64,000 nucleotides of DNA, taken from Candidatus Protochlamydia naegleriophila (GTDB lineage Bacteria > Chlamydiota > Chlamydiia > Chlamydiales > Parachlamydiaceae). Below the pieces are notes generated by a model that was not told the DNA's origin, did no database searches, and worked only from the letters and a program-made list of their open reading frames with translations. Position numbers and translations under genes: made by a program. Positions 1 to 8,566 of this stretch are shown here, one piece after another. The DNA lies in the NCBI RefSeq assembly GCF_001499655.1, contig NZ_LN879502.1:558001-622000 (forward strand), in the 5' to 3' direction. Within the stretch, counting starts at the first letter, position 1. Each line of letters begins with the position of its first letter.

Positions 1-133
1 TCAGAAAGATAAACCCAAAAGTGTTTTTTAGGCCCTGTCGTCCAATTGCTAATCGCCTAAATTCGAGTTCTTTCCACTTAGGCCCTATGAATTTGACGAC
101 CCTAGTTAAGCGCTTTCCAACCTTTATTGTTAC

Positions 134-1090
134 ATGACTCAAAATGTTCCTCATCGATCCGTATTGTTAACCGAAGTAGTTGACGCTTTTGAACCGGTCC
201 GTTTAAGTGTTTTTGTCGACGGCACGCTGGGAGCGGGCGGACATGCGGAAGCTTTGCTTCAGCGCCATCCCGAAATTGATTTGTATCTTGGAATCGATCA
301 AGATCCTCAAGCTCTTGCTTTAGCATCGAAGCGTTTAGAACCTTGGAAGGATAAGATCTGTTTCCGCCAGGGAAATTTTTCGCAATTCGATCAATTTTTG
401 AAAGAGTTGAGCGTTGTCCAGATCCAGGGGCTGCTGGTAGATTTAGGTGTCTCTTCGATGCAGCTTGATCAGGCCGAACGGGGATTTAGTTTTTCTCGAG
501 AGGGTCCTTTAGACATGCGCATGAATCCTCATGCATCCTTGACGGCAGCGGACGTTGTTAACACCTGGTCTGAGCAGGATTTGGGAAGGGTTTTTCGCGA
601 TTATGGCGAGGAGAAGAAATGGCGCTTAGCTGCAAGAGCCATCGTTCAGGCTCGTGTGGAAAAACCTTTTGTGACAACGACCGATTTGGCTCAACTCTTA
701 AAGCCCCTGTTTGCCTGGAATCCCAAAAAGGGGATTAATCCCTTGACTTTGATTTTTCAGGCTTTACGCATTTGTGTGAACGGCGAATTGGCGGTTTTGG
801 AGCAATTAATGCCCAAGGCGCTCGAGTGTTTGGAGCCAGGCGGACGGGTGGCAGTTATAAGCTTCCATAGTTTAGAAGACCGCATTGTGAAAAACCAGTT
901 GCGACTTGCAGCCAGCGATAAGTGGGAAACGAGTGGATTGGGAAGCGGACTCTTTCGCGATAAGGATCCGACAGTGGCTCTCATTACGAAGAAACCCATT
1001 TGCCCGTCTGAGGAAGAGATTAAAGACAATCCACGCAGTCGCAGTGCAAAGCTAAGAGTGGCAGAGAAGTTGGCTAAAAAGGATAGCTAG
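134..1090 (+). CDS. rsmH: 16S rRNA (cytosine-1402-N4)-methyltransferase RsmH (MraW)
   Basis: Cytoplasmic SAM-dependent enzyme that N4-methylates C1402 in the decoding centre of 16S rRNA. The 318-residue length is normal for the family. The glycine-rich SAM loop (VDGTLGAGGH) is at residues 28-37, followed by VDLGVSSMQLD near 102 and the C-terminal ISFHSLEDR signature near 243. It is the first gene of a division/cell-wall run; the next gene starts 1 nt after its stop, so they are surely co-transcribed. In C. trachomatis the same order is CT272-CT268. No mraZ is visible in the 133 bases upstream, which hold no gene. Confidence 0.97.
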   Translation: MTQNVPHRSVLLTEVVDAFEPVRLSVFVDGTLGAGGHAEALLQRHPEIDLYLGIDQDPQALALASKRLEPWKDKICFRQGNFSQFDQFLKELSVVQIQGLLVDLGVSSMQLDQAERGFSFSREGPLDMRMNPHASLTAADVVNTWSEQDLGRVFRDYGEEKKWRLAARAIVQARVEKPFVTTTDLAQLLKPLFAWNPKKGINPLTLIFQALRICVNGELAVLEQLMPKALECLEPGGRVAVISFHSLEDRIVKNQLRLAASDKWETSGLGSGLFRDKDPTVALITKKPICPSEEEIKDNPRSRSAKLRVAEKLAKKDS

Positions 1091-1091
1091 G

Positions 1092-1385
1092 ATGGGATTG
1101 CTAGTCAGGTTGTGGATCTGTATTTTTTTTGCTGGTCTAACCCTTTACAAATACATTGATAAGCTAAATGGATTGACAGAGTTGCGGCTATCTATCCCTG
1201 TTTTGACCAAAGAGCTTAAAGAGATTCAGGAAAAAAATTCAGAATTTCATTATGCTATTGAGCGCTTTGAAAGCCCTGTTCATTTGATGGAGTTGGCGAG
1301 CAAGCCGGAGTTTGGTCATCTCAAGTATCCTCCTTTAACGGAGGTCTTATTAATTCCGGAAGAGAAGGTCATTGAATCTAAGTGA
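1092..1385 (+). CDS. FtsL-like small bitopic division protein
   Basis: 97-residue protein with a short cytoplasmic end, one membrane span at about residues 5-20, and a helical, probably coiled-coil segment from about 30 to 65 (LTKELKEIQEKNSEF). That is the architecture of FtsL, which links FtsB/FtsQ to the septal PBP. Sequence similarity to FtsL is weak everywhere, so the call rests on topology and on position between rsmH and ftsI, where C. trachomatis has the FtsL-like CT271. It starts 1 nt after rsmH and ends 15 nt before ftsI. Confidence 0.75.
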   Translation: MGLLVRLWICIFFAGLTLYKYIDKLNGLTELRLSIPVLTKELKEIQEKNSEFHYAIERFESPVHLMELASKPEFGHLKYPPLTEVLLIPEEKVIESK

Positions 1386-1400
1386 GAAACCATATACATC

Positions 1401-3431
1401 ATGATGCAGCCATCAACTCCTCATTCTTCTGAACGTCGCCGACTCTTATGGATCGCCCTTTTCATCTTTGTCCTGTTCTCCCTTTTGATCACCCAATTTT
1501 ACAATATCCAGATTTTGGAGGGCAAAAAATGGGCTTTACAGGCTCAAAAGCAACATTTTTTCATCGTGAAAGAGCCTTTTATTCGCGGAACCTTTTATTC
1601 CAATCCCTTTATTAAAAAAAATCATCCCGCCGAGCCGCAACCGTTTGCGATTGACGTCCCAAAATTCCACTTGTACGTAGACCCCGAATCAATCCCTTCG
1701 CATCTGAAAGAAGAAGTGGCAAGTCATCTTTTGGCTACTTTAGACATTTCGGTTGCCGAGCGTTTAGGTTTTAGAGAACAATTTGACAAGCCAAGTCGCA
1801 GTCGTAAGCTCGCCATGTGGCTCGATAAAGAAACCCATCAAACGATTCTAAAATGGTGGCAGGGCTTTGCTAAGACTTACAAAGTTCCACGCAACGCCCT
1901 CTTCTTTATTAAAGACTACCAACGCTCCTATCCTTTTGGGAAATTGCTTGGCAATGTCTTGCATACGATCCAGAATCAAAAGGATGAAACAACCCGACAA
2001 GCCCTGCCAACAGGAGGACTTGAGCTTTACTTCAATCCTCGGCTGCAAGGTAAGCAAGGAAAACGGCGTCTTATGCGGTCGCCGCGCAATTCTTTGGAAA
2101 CGGGAGATGTAATCGATTATCCAGAGCATGGGGCCGATATCTATTTAACCATTAATCCATGCCTACAAGCTATTGCAGAAGAAGAAATTGAAAAAGGGGT
2201 CAAAAAATGCAAGGCAAAGGCTGGGTGGGCTGCCATGATGGATCCTCGCACAGGCGAGATCTTAGCGTTGGCGCAGTATCCCTTTTTTAATCTGCCCGAT
2301 TATCAGCAGTTCTTTAACGATCCAAACCTGATCGAGCACACCAAAGTTAAAGCCGTTACCGACGCGAATGAGCCGGGCTCGGTTTTTAAGCCCTTTACTG
2401 TGGCTCTTGCACTTAAAGCTAACCGTTTGCTGAAAGAAAAAGGGGAGAAAGAATTATTTACTACGGAAGAGAAAATAGCCACTAGCAACGGACGGTTTCC
2501 TGGGCGTTCTAAACCCATTACAGATACCCGGCTTCACTATTTTTTAAACATGGATATGGGGATGCAGAAGTCATCCAACATCTATATGGGTCGACTGGCA
2601 GAAAGAATGGTTGCAAGGCTTGGCAATGAGTGGTATCGGCGTCAGCTGCAGCAACTCTTTGGATTCGGACAAAAAACGTATGTCGAGTTGCCGGCCGAAA
2701 GCACAGGCGTTTTGCCGACCCCAGGCAAATACCATCCAAATGGCACTCCGGAATGGTCTGTGCCAACTCCATTTTCTTTGGCGATGGGGTACAACATCCA
2801 GGCCAATAGCATTCAAATTTTAAGAGCCTATTCGATACTTGCCAATGGGGGATTTCTCGTAAACCCAACGCTCGTTCGCCGCATCGTCAAAAAAGATATG
2901 GATGGTCAAGAAATCACACTCACAGACAATACATCGCCTGAAAGAGCGGCTCAGTTTCCGCGCGTGCTAGATGAGGATATTGTCAAACGAGTCGTGCAAT
3001 CCATGCGCTATGTTACCAAGCCCGGGGGAACGGCTGTTAAGGCTGATGTCCCAGGCTATACTGAGGTGGGAAAAACGAGTACAACAAAAAAAATTGTTAA
3101 CGGGCTCTATTCAGAGATACTTTACTGTGCCACTTTTGCCGGTTTTACGCCTGTCGAACAGGCAGCCTTTGTCTTAGTCGTAACGATGGATGAACCCGAA
3201 TATGGTTATATTCCGGGGCTTGGAAAAAACCACAATGGAGGTAATTGCACGGCGGGAGTTTTTCGCGAGATCTCCAAGCGTTCTTTGGAATATTTAGGCA
3301 TTCCCCCCGACGATCCTTACGGATACCCTTATGGCGACCCCCGCAGCAGTCTTGATAAGACCGAATGGATGACAGAAACGAGAAAGTTGCAAGAAATATA
3401 TAAGAAATGGAATAACATGTCTCAAAATTAA
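1401..3431 (+). CDS. ftsI: Septal peptidoglycan transpeptidase FtsI (PBP3)
   Basis: Class B penicillin-binding protein anchored by one N-terminal span (about residues 14-33), with its catalytic domain outside the inner membrane. It cross-links peptidoglycan at the septum. The SxxK active site is EPGSVFK with Ser327 and Lys330, and the SxN motif is Ser391-Ser392-Asn393. The third motif reads Lys558-Thr559-Ser560 where most family members have KTG. Length (676) is normal for chlamydial PBP3. Two ATGs are adjacent, so the start could be 3 nt later. The gene order matches CT270, upstream of murE. In chlamydiae this enzyme works in a transient septal ring rather than a full sacculus (established for the group). 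Confidence 0.95.
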   Translation: MMQPSTPHSSERRRLLWIALFIFVLFSLLITQFYNIQILEGKKWALQAQKQHFFIVKEPFIRGTFYSNPFIKKNHPAEPQPFAIDVPKFHLYVDPESIPSHLKEEVASHLLATLDISVAERLGFREQFDKPSRSRKLAMWLDKETHQTILKWWQGFAKTYKVPRNALFFIKDYQRSYPFGKLLGNVLHTIQNQKDETTRQALPTGGLELYFNPRLQGKQGKRRLMRSPRNSLETGDVIDYPEHGADIYLTINPCLQAIAEEEIEKGVKKCKAKAGWAAMMDPRTGEILALAQYPFFNLPDYQQFFNDPNLIEHTKVKAVTDANEPGSVFKPFTVALALKANRLLKEKGEKELFTTEEKIATSNGRFPGRSKPITDTRLHYFLNMDMGMQKSSNIYMGRLAERMVARLGNEWYRRQLQQLFGFGQKTYVELPAESTGVLPTPGKYHPNGTPEWSVPTPFSLAMGYNIQANSIQILRAYSILANGGFLVNPTLVRRIVKKDMDGQEITLTDNTSPERAAQFPRVLDEDIVKRVVQSMRYVTKPGGTAVKADVPGYTEVGKTSTTKKIVNGLYSEILYCATFAGFTPVEQAAFVLVVTMDEPEYGYIPGLGKNHNGGNCTAGVFREISKRSLEYLGIPPDDPYGYPYGDPRSSLDKTEWMTETRKLQEIYKKWNNMSQN

Positions 3432-3527
3432 TTTTTAGTGAGATGTTGTCCGTGAATGTTCATGGGAGTTTTGCGCAAAATAATCCCTAAATGAGCCTGA
3501 CAGATAGGTAGAAGGTAGCAGACGAGT

Positions 3528-5021
3528 ATGATGAAATTGAAAAAGTTGTTTAAAGAATTGGATGAGTGCCAAATTAAAGGCTCCAAAGAGACATCCATTA
3601 CAGGCATCACGGCGAATTCCAAACTAGTCGCTCCTGGCAACCTCTTTATCGCTAAAAAAGGGAAAACTCACGATGGTGGCCATTACATTCCTGAAGCAAT
3701 CGAAGCTGGAGCTTGCGCCATCTTGACAGACCTGTTCGATCCGTCTCTTAAGCAGATCGTGCAAATTATTCATCCAAATCCTCTCGCAATCGAGTCGACT
3801 TTAGCCTCAGAGTACTATCAGCATCCATCAGATGAATTATTCATGGTGGGGATTACAGGAACGAATGGTAAAACAACGATCTCATTTCTGATTAAAAGTC
3901 TGCTAGATGCCTTCCATGGACCTTGTGGACTGATTGGAACCATCGAATACATCGTCGGATCCCATCGCTATCAAGCGACTCGTACAACACCTGATGTCAT
4001 TAACAACCATAAAATGCTTCGCGAGATGTGTGCATCTGGAAGCCGATCGGCTGTCATGGAGGTGACATCGCACGCCTTAGATCAAGGGCGCGTCGATAAA
4101 ATCGATTTCGATGTGGCGGTCTTTTCCAATTTAACTCTCGACCACCTGGACTATCATGTAACGATGGAACAGTACTGTGAAGCTAAAAAGCGTCTATTTA
4201 CTGCGCTTGAAAAGTCTAGAAAGAAAACGGCTCCAAAATGGGCAGTCTTCAACAGCGATAGCCCTTGGGCAGAACAGATTATGCAAGGATGCAGCGTCAA
4301 TTGTTTGACATACGGCATCGATCAGAAAGCCGACCTGCGGGCTTCAAAGATCAGGCTTGGGGGGCAAGGTACCCATGCAGTTGTGACTTATCGGGGGGAG
4401 ACAGTGGAGTGCTTTTGGCCTCTCGCTGGCCGCTTCAATATTTATAATTGCTTAGCTGCGATGGGAGTCATGTTGACTCGAGGTATTCCACTTAAAGCGT
4501 TGGCTGAAAAAATGGCCTGCCTGCCCACTGTCAGAGGCCGTTTAGAGCCCGTTCCAAATGCGCTGGACTTGAAAATTTACGTCGATTTTGCCCATTCAGA
4601 TGATGCGCTGCTTAATGTTCTTGAGACCTTAACAGAAATTAAGAAAGGGAAGTTGATTGTCGTCTTTGGGTGTGGGGGCGATCGCGATAAGACAAAGCGT
4701 CCCAAAATGGCGCAAGCATGCGAACGGTTTGCGGACTTAAGCATTGTCACCTCTGACAATCCCCGCTCCGAAGATCCGCAAGCCATCTGTCAAGAGATTG
4801 TAAAAGGATTCACAAGGCAGGATGCCTTTCTTGTCGAGGTCGATCGCAGAGCCGCTATTCAAAAAGCGATTGAGATCGCCGAACCAAACGACAGCATTTT
4901 AATTGCCGGTAAGGGGCATGAAACCTACCAAGTTTTTGCGCATAAAACCATTGAGTTTGATGATGTAAAAGTCGCGGCCGACATTTGTTCGCAGCTCAAT
5001 TATTCTTCTAATCCTAGTTAA
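3528..5021 (+). CDS. murE: UDP-MurNAc-tripeptide synthetase MurE, meso-diaminopimelate type
   Basis: ATP-dependent cytoplasmic ligase that adds the third amino acid to UDP-MurNAc-L-Ala-D-Glu. The Mur-ligase ATP loop (GITGTNGKTT) is at residues 108-117, the second Mur motif (TSHALDQGR) follows, and the substrate-selecting DNPR motif is at residues 410-413. DNPR is the version associated with meso-diaminopimelate rather than lysine. The closing GKGHE motif is present. Length 497 is typical. It follows ftsI after 96 nt and precedes the amidase by 9 nt, as in CT269. Confidence 0.97.
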   Translation: MMKLKKLFKELDECQIKGSKETSITGITANSKLVAPGNLFIAKKGKTHDGGHYIPEAIEAGACAILTDLFDPSLKQIVQIIHPNPLAIESTLASEYYQHPSDELFMVGITGTNGKTTISFLIKSLLDAFHGPCGLIGTIEYIVGSHRYQATRTTPDVINNHKMLREMCASGSRSAVMEVTSHALDQGRVDKIDFDVAVFSNLTLDHLDYHVTMEQYCEAKKRLFTALEKSRKKTAPKWAVFNSDSPWAEQIMQGCSVNCLTYGIDQKADLRASKIRLGGQGTHAVVTYRGETVECFWPLAGRFNIYNCLAAMGVMLTRGIPLKALAEKMACLPTVRGRLEPVPNALDLKIYVDFAHSDDALLNVLETLTEIKKGKLIVVFGCGGDRDKTKRPKMAQACERFADLSIVTSDNPRSEDPQAICQEIVKGFTRQDAFLVEVDRRAAIQKAIEIAEPNDSILIAGKGHETYQVFAHKTIEFDDVKVAADICSQLNYSSNPS

Positions 5022-5030
5022 GAGAAAGGC

Positions 5031-5840
5031 ATGTTTAGCACTGTTCAATGGCTTAGTTTATCCTGCTTACTCGTTACAGGAGTTTTGCAGGCGCAGCCCC
5101 CTTATCGTGCAAGCTCTTCCTTGCCAAAAAATAATCCCATCAAACAACTCTATGGGAAAGATTTAATCGAATCAAATGGTCCGCCACCTCTGGTACAAAA
5201 GTCATTTGTCCTGATTGATCCGGGTCATGGCGGGCACGATGTAGGGACTCAATCCATTTCTAAGCCCCGTTATCAGGAAAAATCGTTAAACCTGGTCACA
5301 GCAAAATTTGTTCGCGGCTACTTGCAGCAGCTTGGTTATAGAGTGGTTATGACTCGCGAAGAGGATCAATTTGTTTCTTTGGATAAAAGGGCGCTCATGG
5401 CAAATGAACAAAAGCCGGCTTTGTTTGTAAGCATTCACTACAACTCGGCTCCGAGTGCGGAAGCGCAAGGGGTGGAAGTATTCTTTTATCAATCTAAAGA
5501 GCAAAAAAGCCGCATGCAAAAATCGAAACGTTTGGCTCAAGCCATCCTAAAGAATGTGCTGGCACAAACTCAGGCTAAATCGAGGGGTATCAAACATGGT
5601 AATTATGCTGTAATCCGCGAAACGGCGATGCCTGCTGTTTTGATTGAAGGAGGCTTTGTTACCAACGAAGCCGAATTGCAACAGCTGAAAGATCCCAATT
5701 ACCTTAAGAAGATTGCTTGGGGAATTGTGAAGGGCATCGATGACTACATCGATAAATTGGAAGCCGATAAGAAAAGCGCTGCGATGAAAGCGGCAGACAA
5801 AGCCAGCAAGGAAAAAGCAGACACAGCGAACAAAAAGTAG
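5031..5840 (+). CDS. amiA: N-acetylmuramoyl-L-alanine amidase (Amidase_3), exported
   Basis: Zinc amidase that cuts the bond between MurNAc and the stem peptide. Residues 1-21 form a signal peptide ending near LQAQ. The catalytic domain runs from about 58 to 240: zinc ligands His66 (DPGHGG), Glu83 and His136 (SIHYNSA), with the catalytic glutamate in LIEGGF. The tail after residue 245 is a lysine/alanine-rich helix (ADKKSAAMKAADKASKE), possibly for wall or nucleic-acid contact. It completes the CT272-CT268 order. Some chlamydial amidases also have carboxypeptidase activity; that cannot be judged here. Confidence 0.94.
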   Translation: MFSTVQWLSLSCLLVTGVLQAQPPYRASSSLPKNNPIKQLYGKDLIESNGPPPLVQKSFVLIDPGHGGHDVGTQSISKPRYQEKSLNLVTAKFVRGYLQQLGYRVVMTREEDQFVSLDKRALMANEQKPALFVSIHYNSAPSAEAQGVEVFFYQSKEQKSRMQKSKRLAQAILKNVLAQTQAKSRGIKHGNYAVIRETAMPAVLIEGGFVTNEAELQQLKDPNYLKKIAWGIVKGIDDYIDKLEADKKSAAMKAADKASKEKADTANKK

Positions 5841-5922
5841 AGAGTAGTCCTTGTCTGCATCTTTAAGCGCCTGCTCTTATTCGAGGCAGTTGTCCCAAAG
5901 AGAACAAAGCGAGGAAAATCGC

Positions 5923-6246
5923 ATGGAATGGATTTATCTTTTTACTGCCATTTTTACAGAAGTGATTTCCACCGCCGCGCTTAAATCTTCGGAGGGGTTT
6001 ACTAAGTTTTGGCCTTCATTGATCGTGATTGTTGGCTATGCGATCGCCTTTTATTTTCTTTCCCTCACATTAAAAACCATTCCCGTCGGAGTGGCTTATG
6101 CCATCTGGTCAGGCATGGGAATCGTCTTAATTTCTGTCATTGGAGCGGTCTTATTTCGACAATACCTGGATTTTCCGGCACTTTTAGGAATCGGTCTTAT
6201 TTTGACGGGTGTGATCATCTTAAACGTCTTTTCCGCTGCGCATTAA
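5923..6246 (+). CDS. Small multidrug resistance (SMR/EmrE family) transporter
   Basis: 107-residue protein with four predicted membrane helices, the length of EmrE (110). Glu13 in the first helix ([10 protein letters not shown]) corresponds to the essential proton/drug-binding Glu14 of EmrE, and the loop residues KSSEGF match KxSEGF. I chose the ATG at 5923 because GAGG lies 8 nt upstream; an upstream TTG would add 24 residues that look nothing like the family. Substrate is unknown: quaternary cations or guanidinium-type compounds are typical. The gene sits 82 nt after amiA and may read through from it. Confidence 0.88.
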   Translation: MEWIYLFTAIFTEVISTAALKSSEGFTKFWPSLIVIVGYAIAFYFLSLTLKTIPVGVAYAIWSGMGIVLISVIGAVLFRQYLDFPALLGIGLILTGVIILNVFSAAH

Positions 6247-6443
6247 AGGCCTGGGAAAGCGCCCTAAAGCGGACAAGATCGTTTGTGCTATGCAATCAGT
6301 CGGGCTAAAGGCCTCTAAAGAGTTTCTTCTCTAGCTTACATACTCCTTGTGTCACTTTAAAACCACCGCTCTCGCGACTTCAGGCATGATAAATATCGCT
6401 AAATGGGATAATAGAACCACTAAGTGGATTACTCCATTAAAAT

Positions 6444-6519
6444 GTGTCCTCGGCGCGACTCGAACGCGCGGCCTGTTGCTTAGGAGGCAACCGCTCTATC
6501 CACCTGAGCTACGAGAACA
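6444..6519 (-). tRNA. tRNA-Arg (anticodon CCT)
   Basis: The minus strand folds into a cloverleaf: acceptor TGTTCTC pairs with GAGGACA (one G-T pair), the D arm contains AGCTCAGGTGGATAGAGC, anticodon stem GTTGC/GCAAC encloses CTCCTAA with anticodon CCT, and the T loop reads TTCGAGT. It decodes AGG. CCA is not encoded. Confidence 0.93.
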
Positions 6520-7019
6520 TAAGATGGGCCCAGCCGTTTGGCCAAGCAAATGAATTGATTAATTAGATTATCGAATAGAGATGTTTCTCTCAAGGCTTTT
6601 TGCGTTAAGTTCTCGTATTGTTAGAATATTAACGAAGATAGATTGTAGTGTTTCAAAGGGTGTCTACGCTCCCAGATACGAAAATTCTTCCGCTATCCAG
6701 AGCTGAAATACTTAGAATAATTTGTCCGTTTACATACTCAAAATTAGCTCGTTTGATCATGTCTTGGAATTTGCTCGATGGTAAAACCGGAAACATGACT
6801 TTTCACCGATTTTTAAATTTGCTGCATCGCAAACTACTTGCCAGCCTTCTGCAAAGCGGGCGATAAGCAAGGGGCAGTAGCCTTAATGGTTCTCTAGCGG
6901 AAATTTATGGATTGGGTGATCCAAATTAACGCAATTTCCGATCTGACTAGGATGCAAAATCATTTATAAAATTATTTTTAATGTGTTATGGCTATAGCTC
7001 ACCATTATCAGGAACAGCC
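6520..7019. other. 500-base stretch with no supported gene
   Basis: Between tRNA-Arg and the permease I see no convincing gene. A 72-codon GTG-initiated reading frame at 6648-6866 has no ribosome-binding site and no recognisable motif. The sequence just before 7020 carries the permease ribosome-binding site (AGGA at 7010-7013). The rest may hold promoters for the flanking genes. Confidence 0.5.
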
Positions 7020-8462
7020 ATGAGTTTGTGGAGAACCAAGTCGTTAGAGTTTTTGACTGAAGAGGCCAATAGCGGCGATCAAAAACTTGAGCGCAAGCTT
7101 GGCGCCTTCAGCCTTATTTTATTGGGTGTTGGGGCCATCATCGGTGCCGGACTCTTTTCGATCACTGGCATTGCAGCGGCCGAAAATGCAGGCCCTGCCA
7201 TCGTTCTTTCCTTCCTCTTGGCATCGCTTGGATGTGTCTTTGCTGGGCTTTGCTTTAGCGAACTAGCCGCAATGATCCCCGTCGCTGGGGGCGCCTATTC
7301 TTATACCTATGCGACGTTGGGTGAGTTCGTTGCCTGGATCATCGGGTGGGCGCTGATTCTCGAATATGCGGCTGGTGCGGCCGTTGTATCGATCAGCTGG
7401 TCGGCATATGTCGTCTCTTTTTTGCAAGGCCTCAACATTCATTTGCCAACGGCCCTTTTGGCTTCCCCCTGGCAACCGACGCATTTACCAGATGGAACCG
7501 AAGTCTATGGCTGGATCAATCTTCCGCCGTTGCTAATCATCGCGCTGCTTTCTGGTCTCTTAATTGTCGGAATCGATAAGTCAGCCAAGGTCAATGCTAT
7601 TTTAGTCGCTATTAAAGTAGCCGTAGTTCTGCTTTTTATCGGTGTGGGCTTTGGCTACGTCCAAGAAGACAACTACAAACCCTTCATTCCACCCAATACG
7701 GGGGGCTTTGGAGAGTTCGGCTGGAGCGGAATCATGCGCGCCGCCGGAGTCGTTTTTCTGGCTTACATCGGATTCGATGCCGTCTCGACGGCGGCCCAGG
7801 AAGTTAAGCGCCCCCAAAGAAATTTGCCCATTGGAATCATTGGCTCACTGGGGATTTGCACGGTCTTATACGTACTCTTTGCTCTCGTCTTAGTGGGATT
7901 GGTCCACTATACTGAACTTAATGTGGCAGCTCCTGTTGCCGCTGCGATCAATAAGACCCCCTTCCTTTGGCTCAATGGGTTAATCAAACTAGCCATCATC
8001 GCAGGGTTGACGTCGGTCATTCTCGTCTTATTGCTTGGCCAGTCGCGTATCTTTTTTACCATGTCCAAGGATGGCCTTTTACCTCCTTTCTTTTCCATTG
8101 TCCATCCTCGTTATCATACGCCATGGGTTTCAAGCTTATTTTTGATGGTGTTGGTCGGATTATTTGCCGCCTTTGCGCCTTTGTCTCTGGTTGGGCATCT
8201 CACGAGTATTGGAACCCTGCTCGCCTTTGCTATCGTATGCGTAAGTGTGATTGTTTTGCGCAAAACCCACCCTGATTGGGAGCGCCCCTTTAAAACACCG
8301 TTTGTTCCTCTCATCCCTTTATTTGGAATTTTGACTTGTATGGTGTTAATGTTTTCTCTCGGGTGGGCCAGCTGGGCTCGCTTAGCGGTTTGGATTTTAA
8401 TTGGACTTGCCGTCTATTTTCTCTATGGCAAGCAGAATAGCCATTTAGCAAAATTTGAGTGA
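7020..8462 (+). CDS. APC-superfamily amino-acid permease (cationic amino-acid transporter type)
   Basis: Inner-membrane amino-acid transporter of about 480 residues with 12 or more predicted spans. The family hallmark GVGAIIGAGLF lies in helix 1, and later segments (FSELAAMIPVAGGAYSYTY and GFDAVSTAAQEVKRPQRNLP) match the CAT/YfnA branch closely. The ATG at 7020 is chosen over the one at 6981 because AGGA lies 6 nt before it and the shorter protein aligns better with family N-termini. Substrate cannot be fixed from sequence. It stands alone, followed 104 nt later by gnd. Confidence 0.92.
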   Translation: MSLWRTKSLEFLTEEANSGDQKLERKLGAFSLILLGVGAIIGAGLFSITGIAAAENAGPAIVLSFLLASLGCVFAGLCFSELAAMIPVAGGAYSYTYATLGEFVAWIIGWALILEYAAGAAVVSISWSAYVVSFLQGLNIHLPTALLASPWQPTHLPDGTEVYGWINLPPLLIIALLSGLLIVGIDKSAKVNAILVAIKVAVVLLFIGVGFGYVQEDNYKPFIPPNTGGFGEFGWSGIMRAAGVVFLAYIGFDAVSTAAQEVKRPQRNLPIGIIGSLGICTVLYVLFALVLVGLVHYTELNVAAPVAAAINKTPFLWLNGLIKLAIIAGLTSVILVLLLGQSRIFFTMSKDGLLPPFFSIVHPRYHTPWVSSLFLMVLVGLFAAFAPLSLVGHLTSIGTLLAFAIVCVSVIVLRKTHPDWERPFKTPFVPLIPLFGILTCMVLMFSLGWASWARLAVWILIGLAVYFLYGKQNSHLAKFE

Positions 8463-8566
8463 GCGCTAAAAATAGATCTAATTTCAAGTGGATCGAGCAT
8501 ACCGCTGGAATCTGAAATGGGAATACGATATGCTGCAGTTTTAACGAATGTTTGAAGGAATTCTAT

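Noticed and set aside
6648-6866. 72-codon GTG-initiated frame downstream of tRNA-Arg
   Set aside because: No ribosome-binding site, no motif and odd composition; treated as chance.
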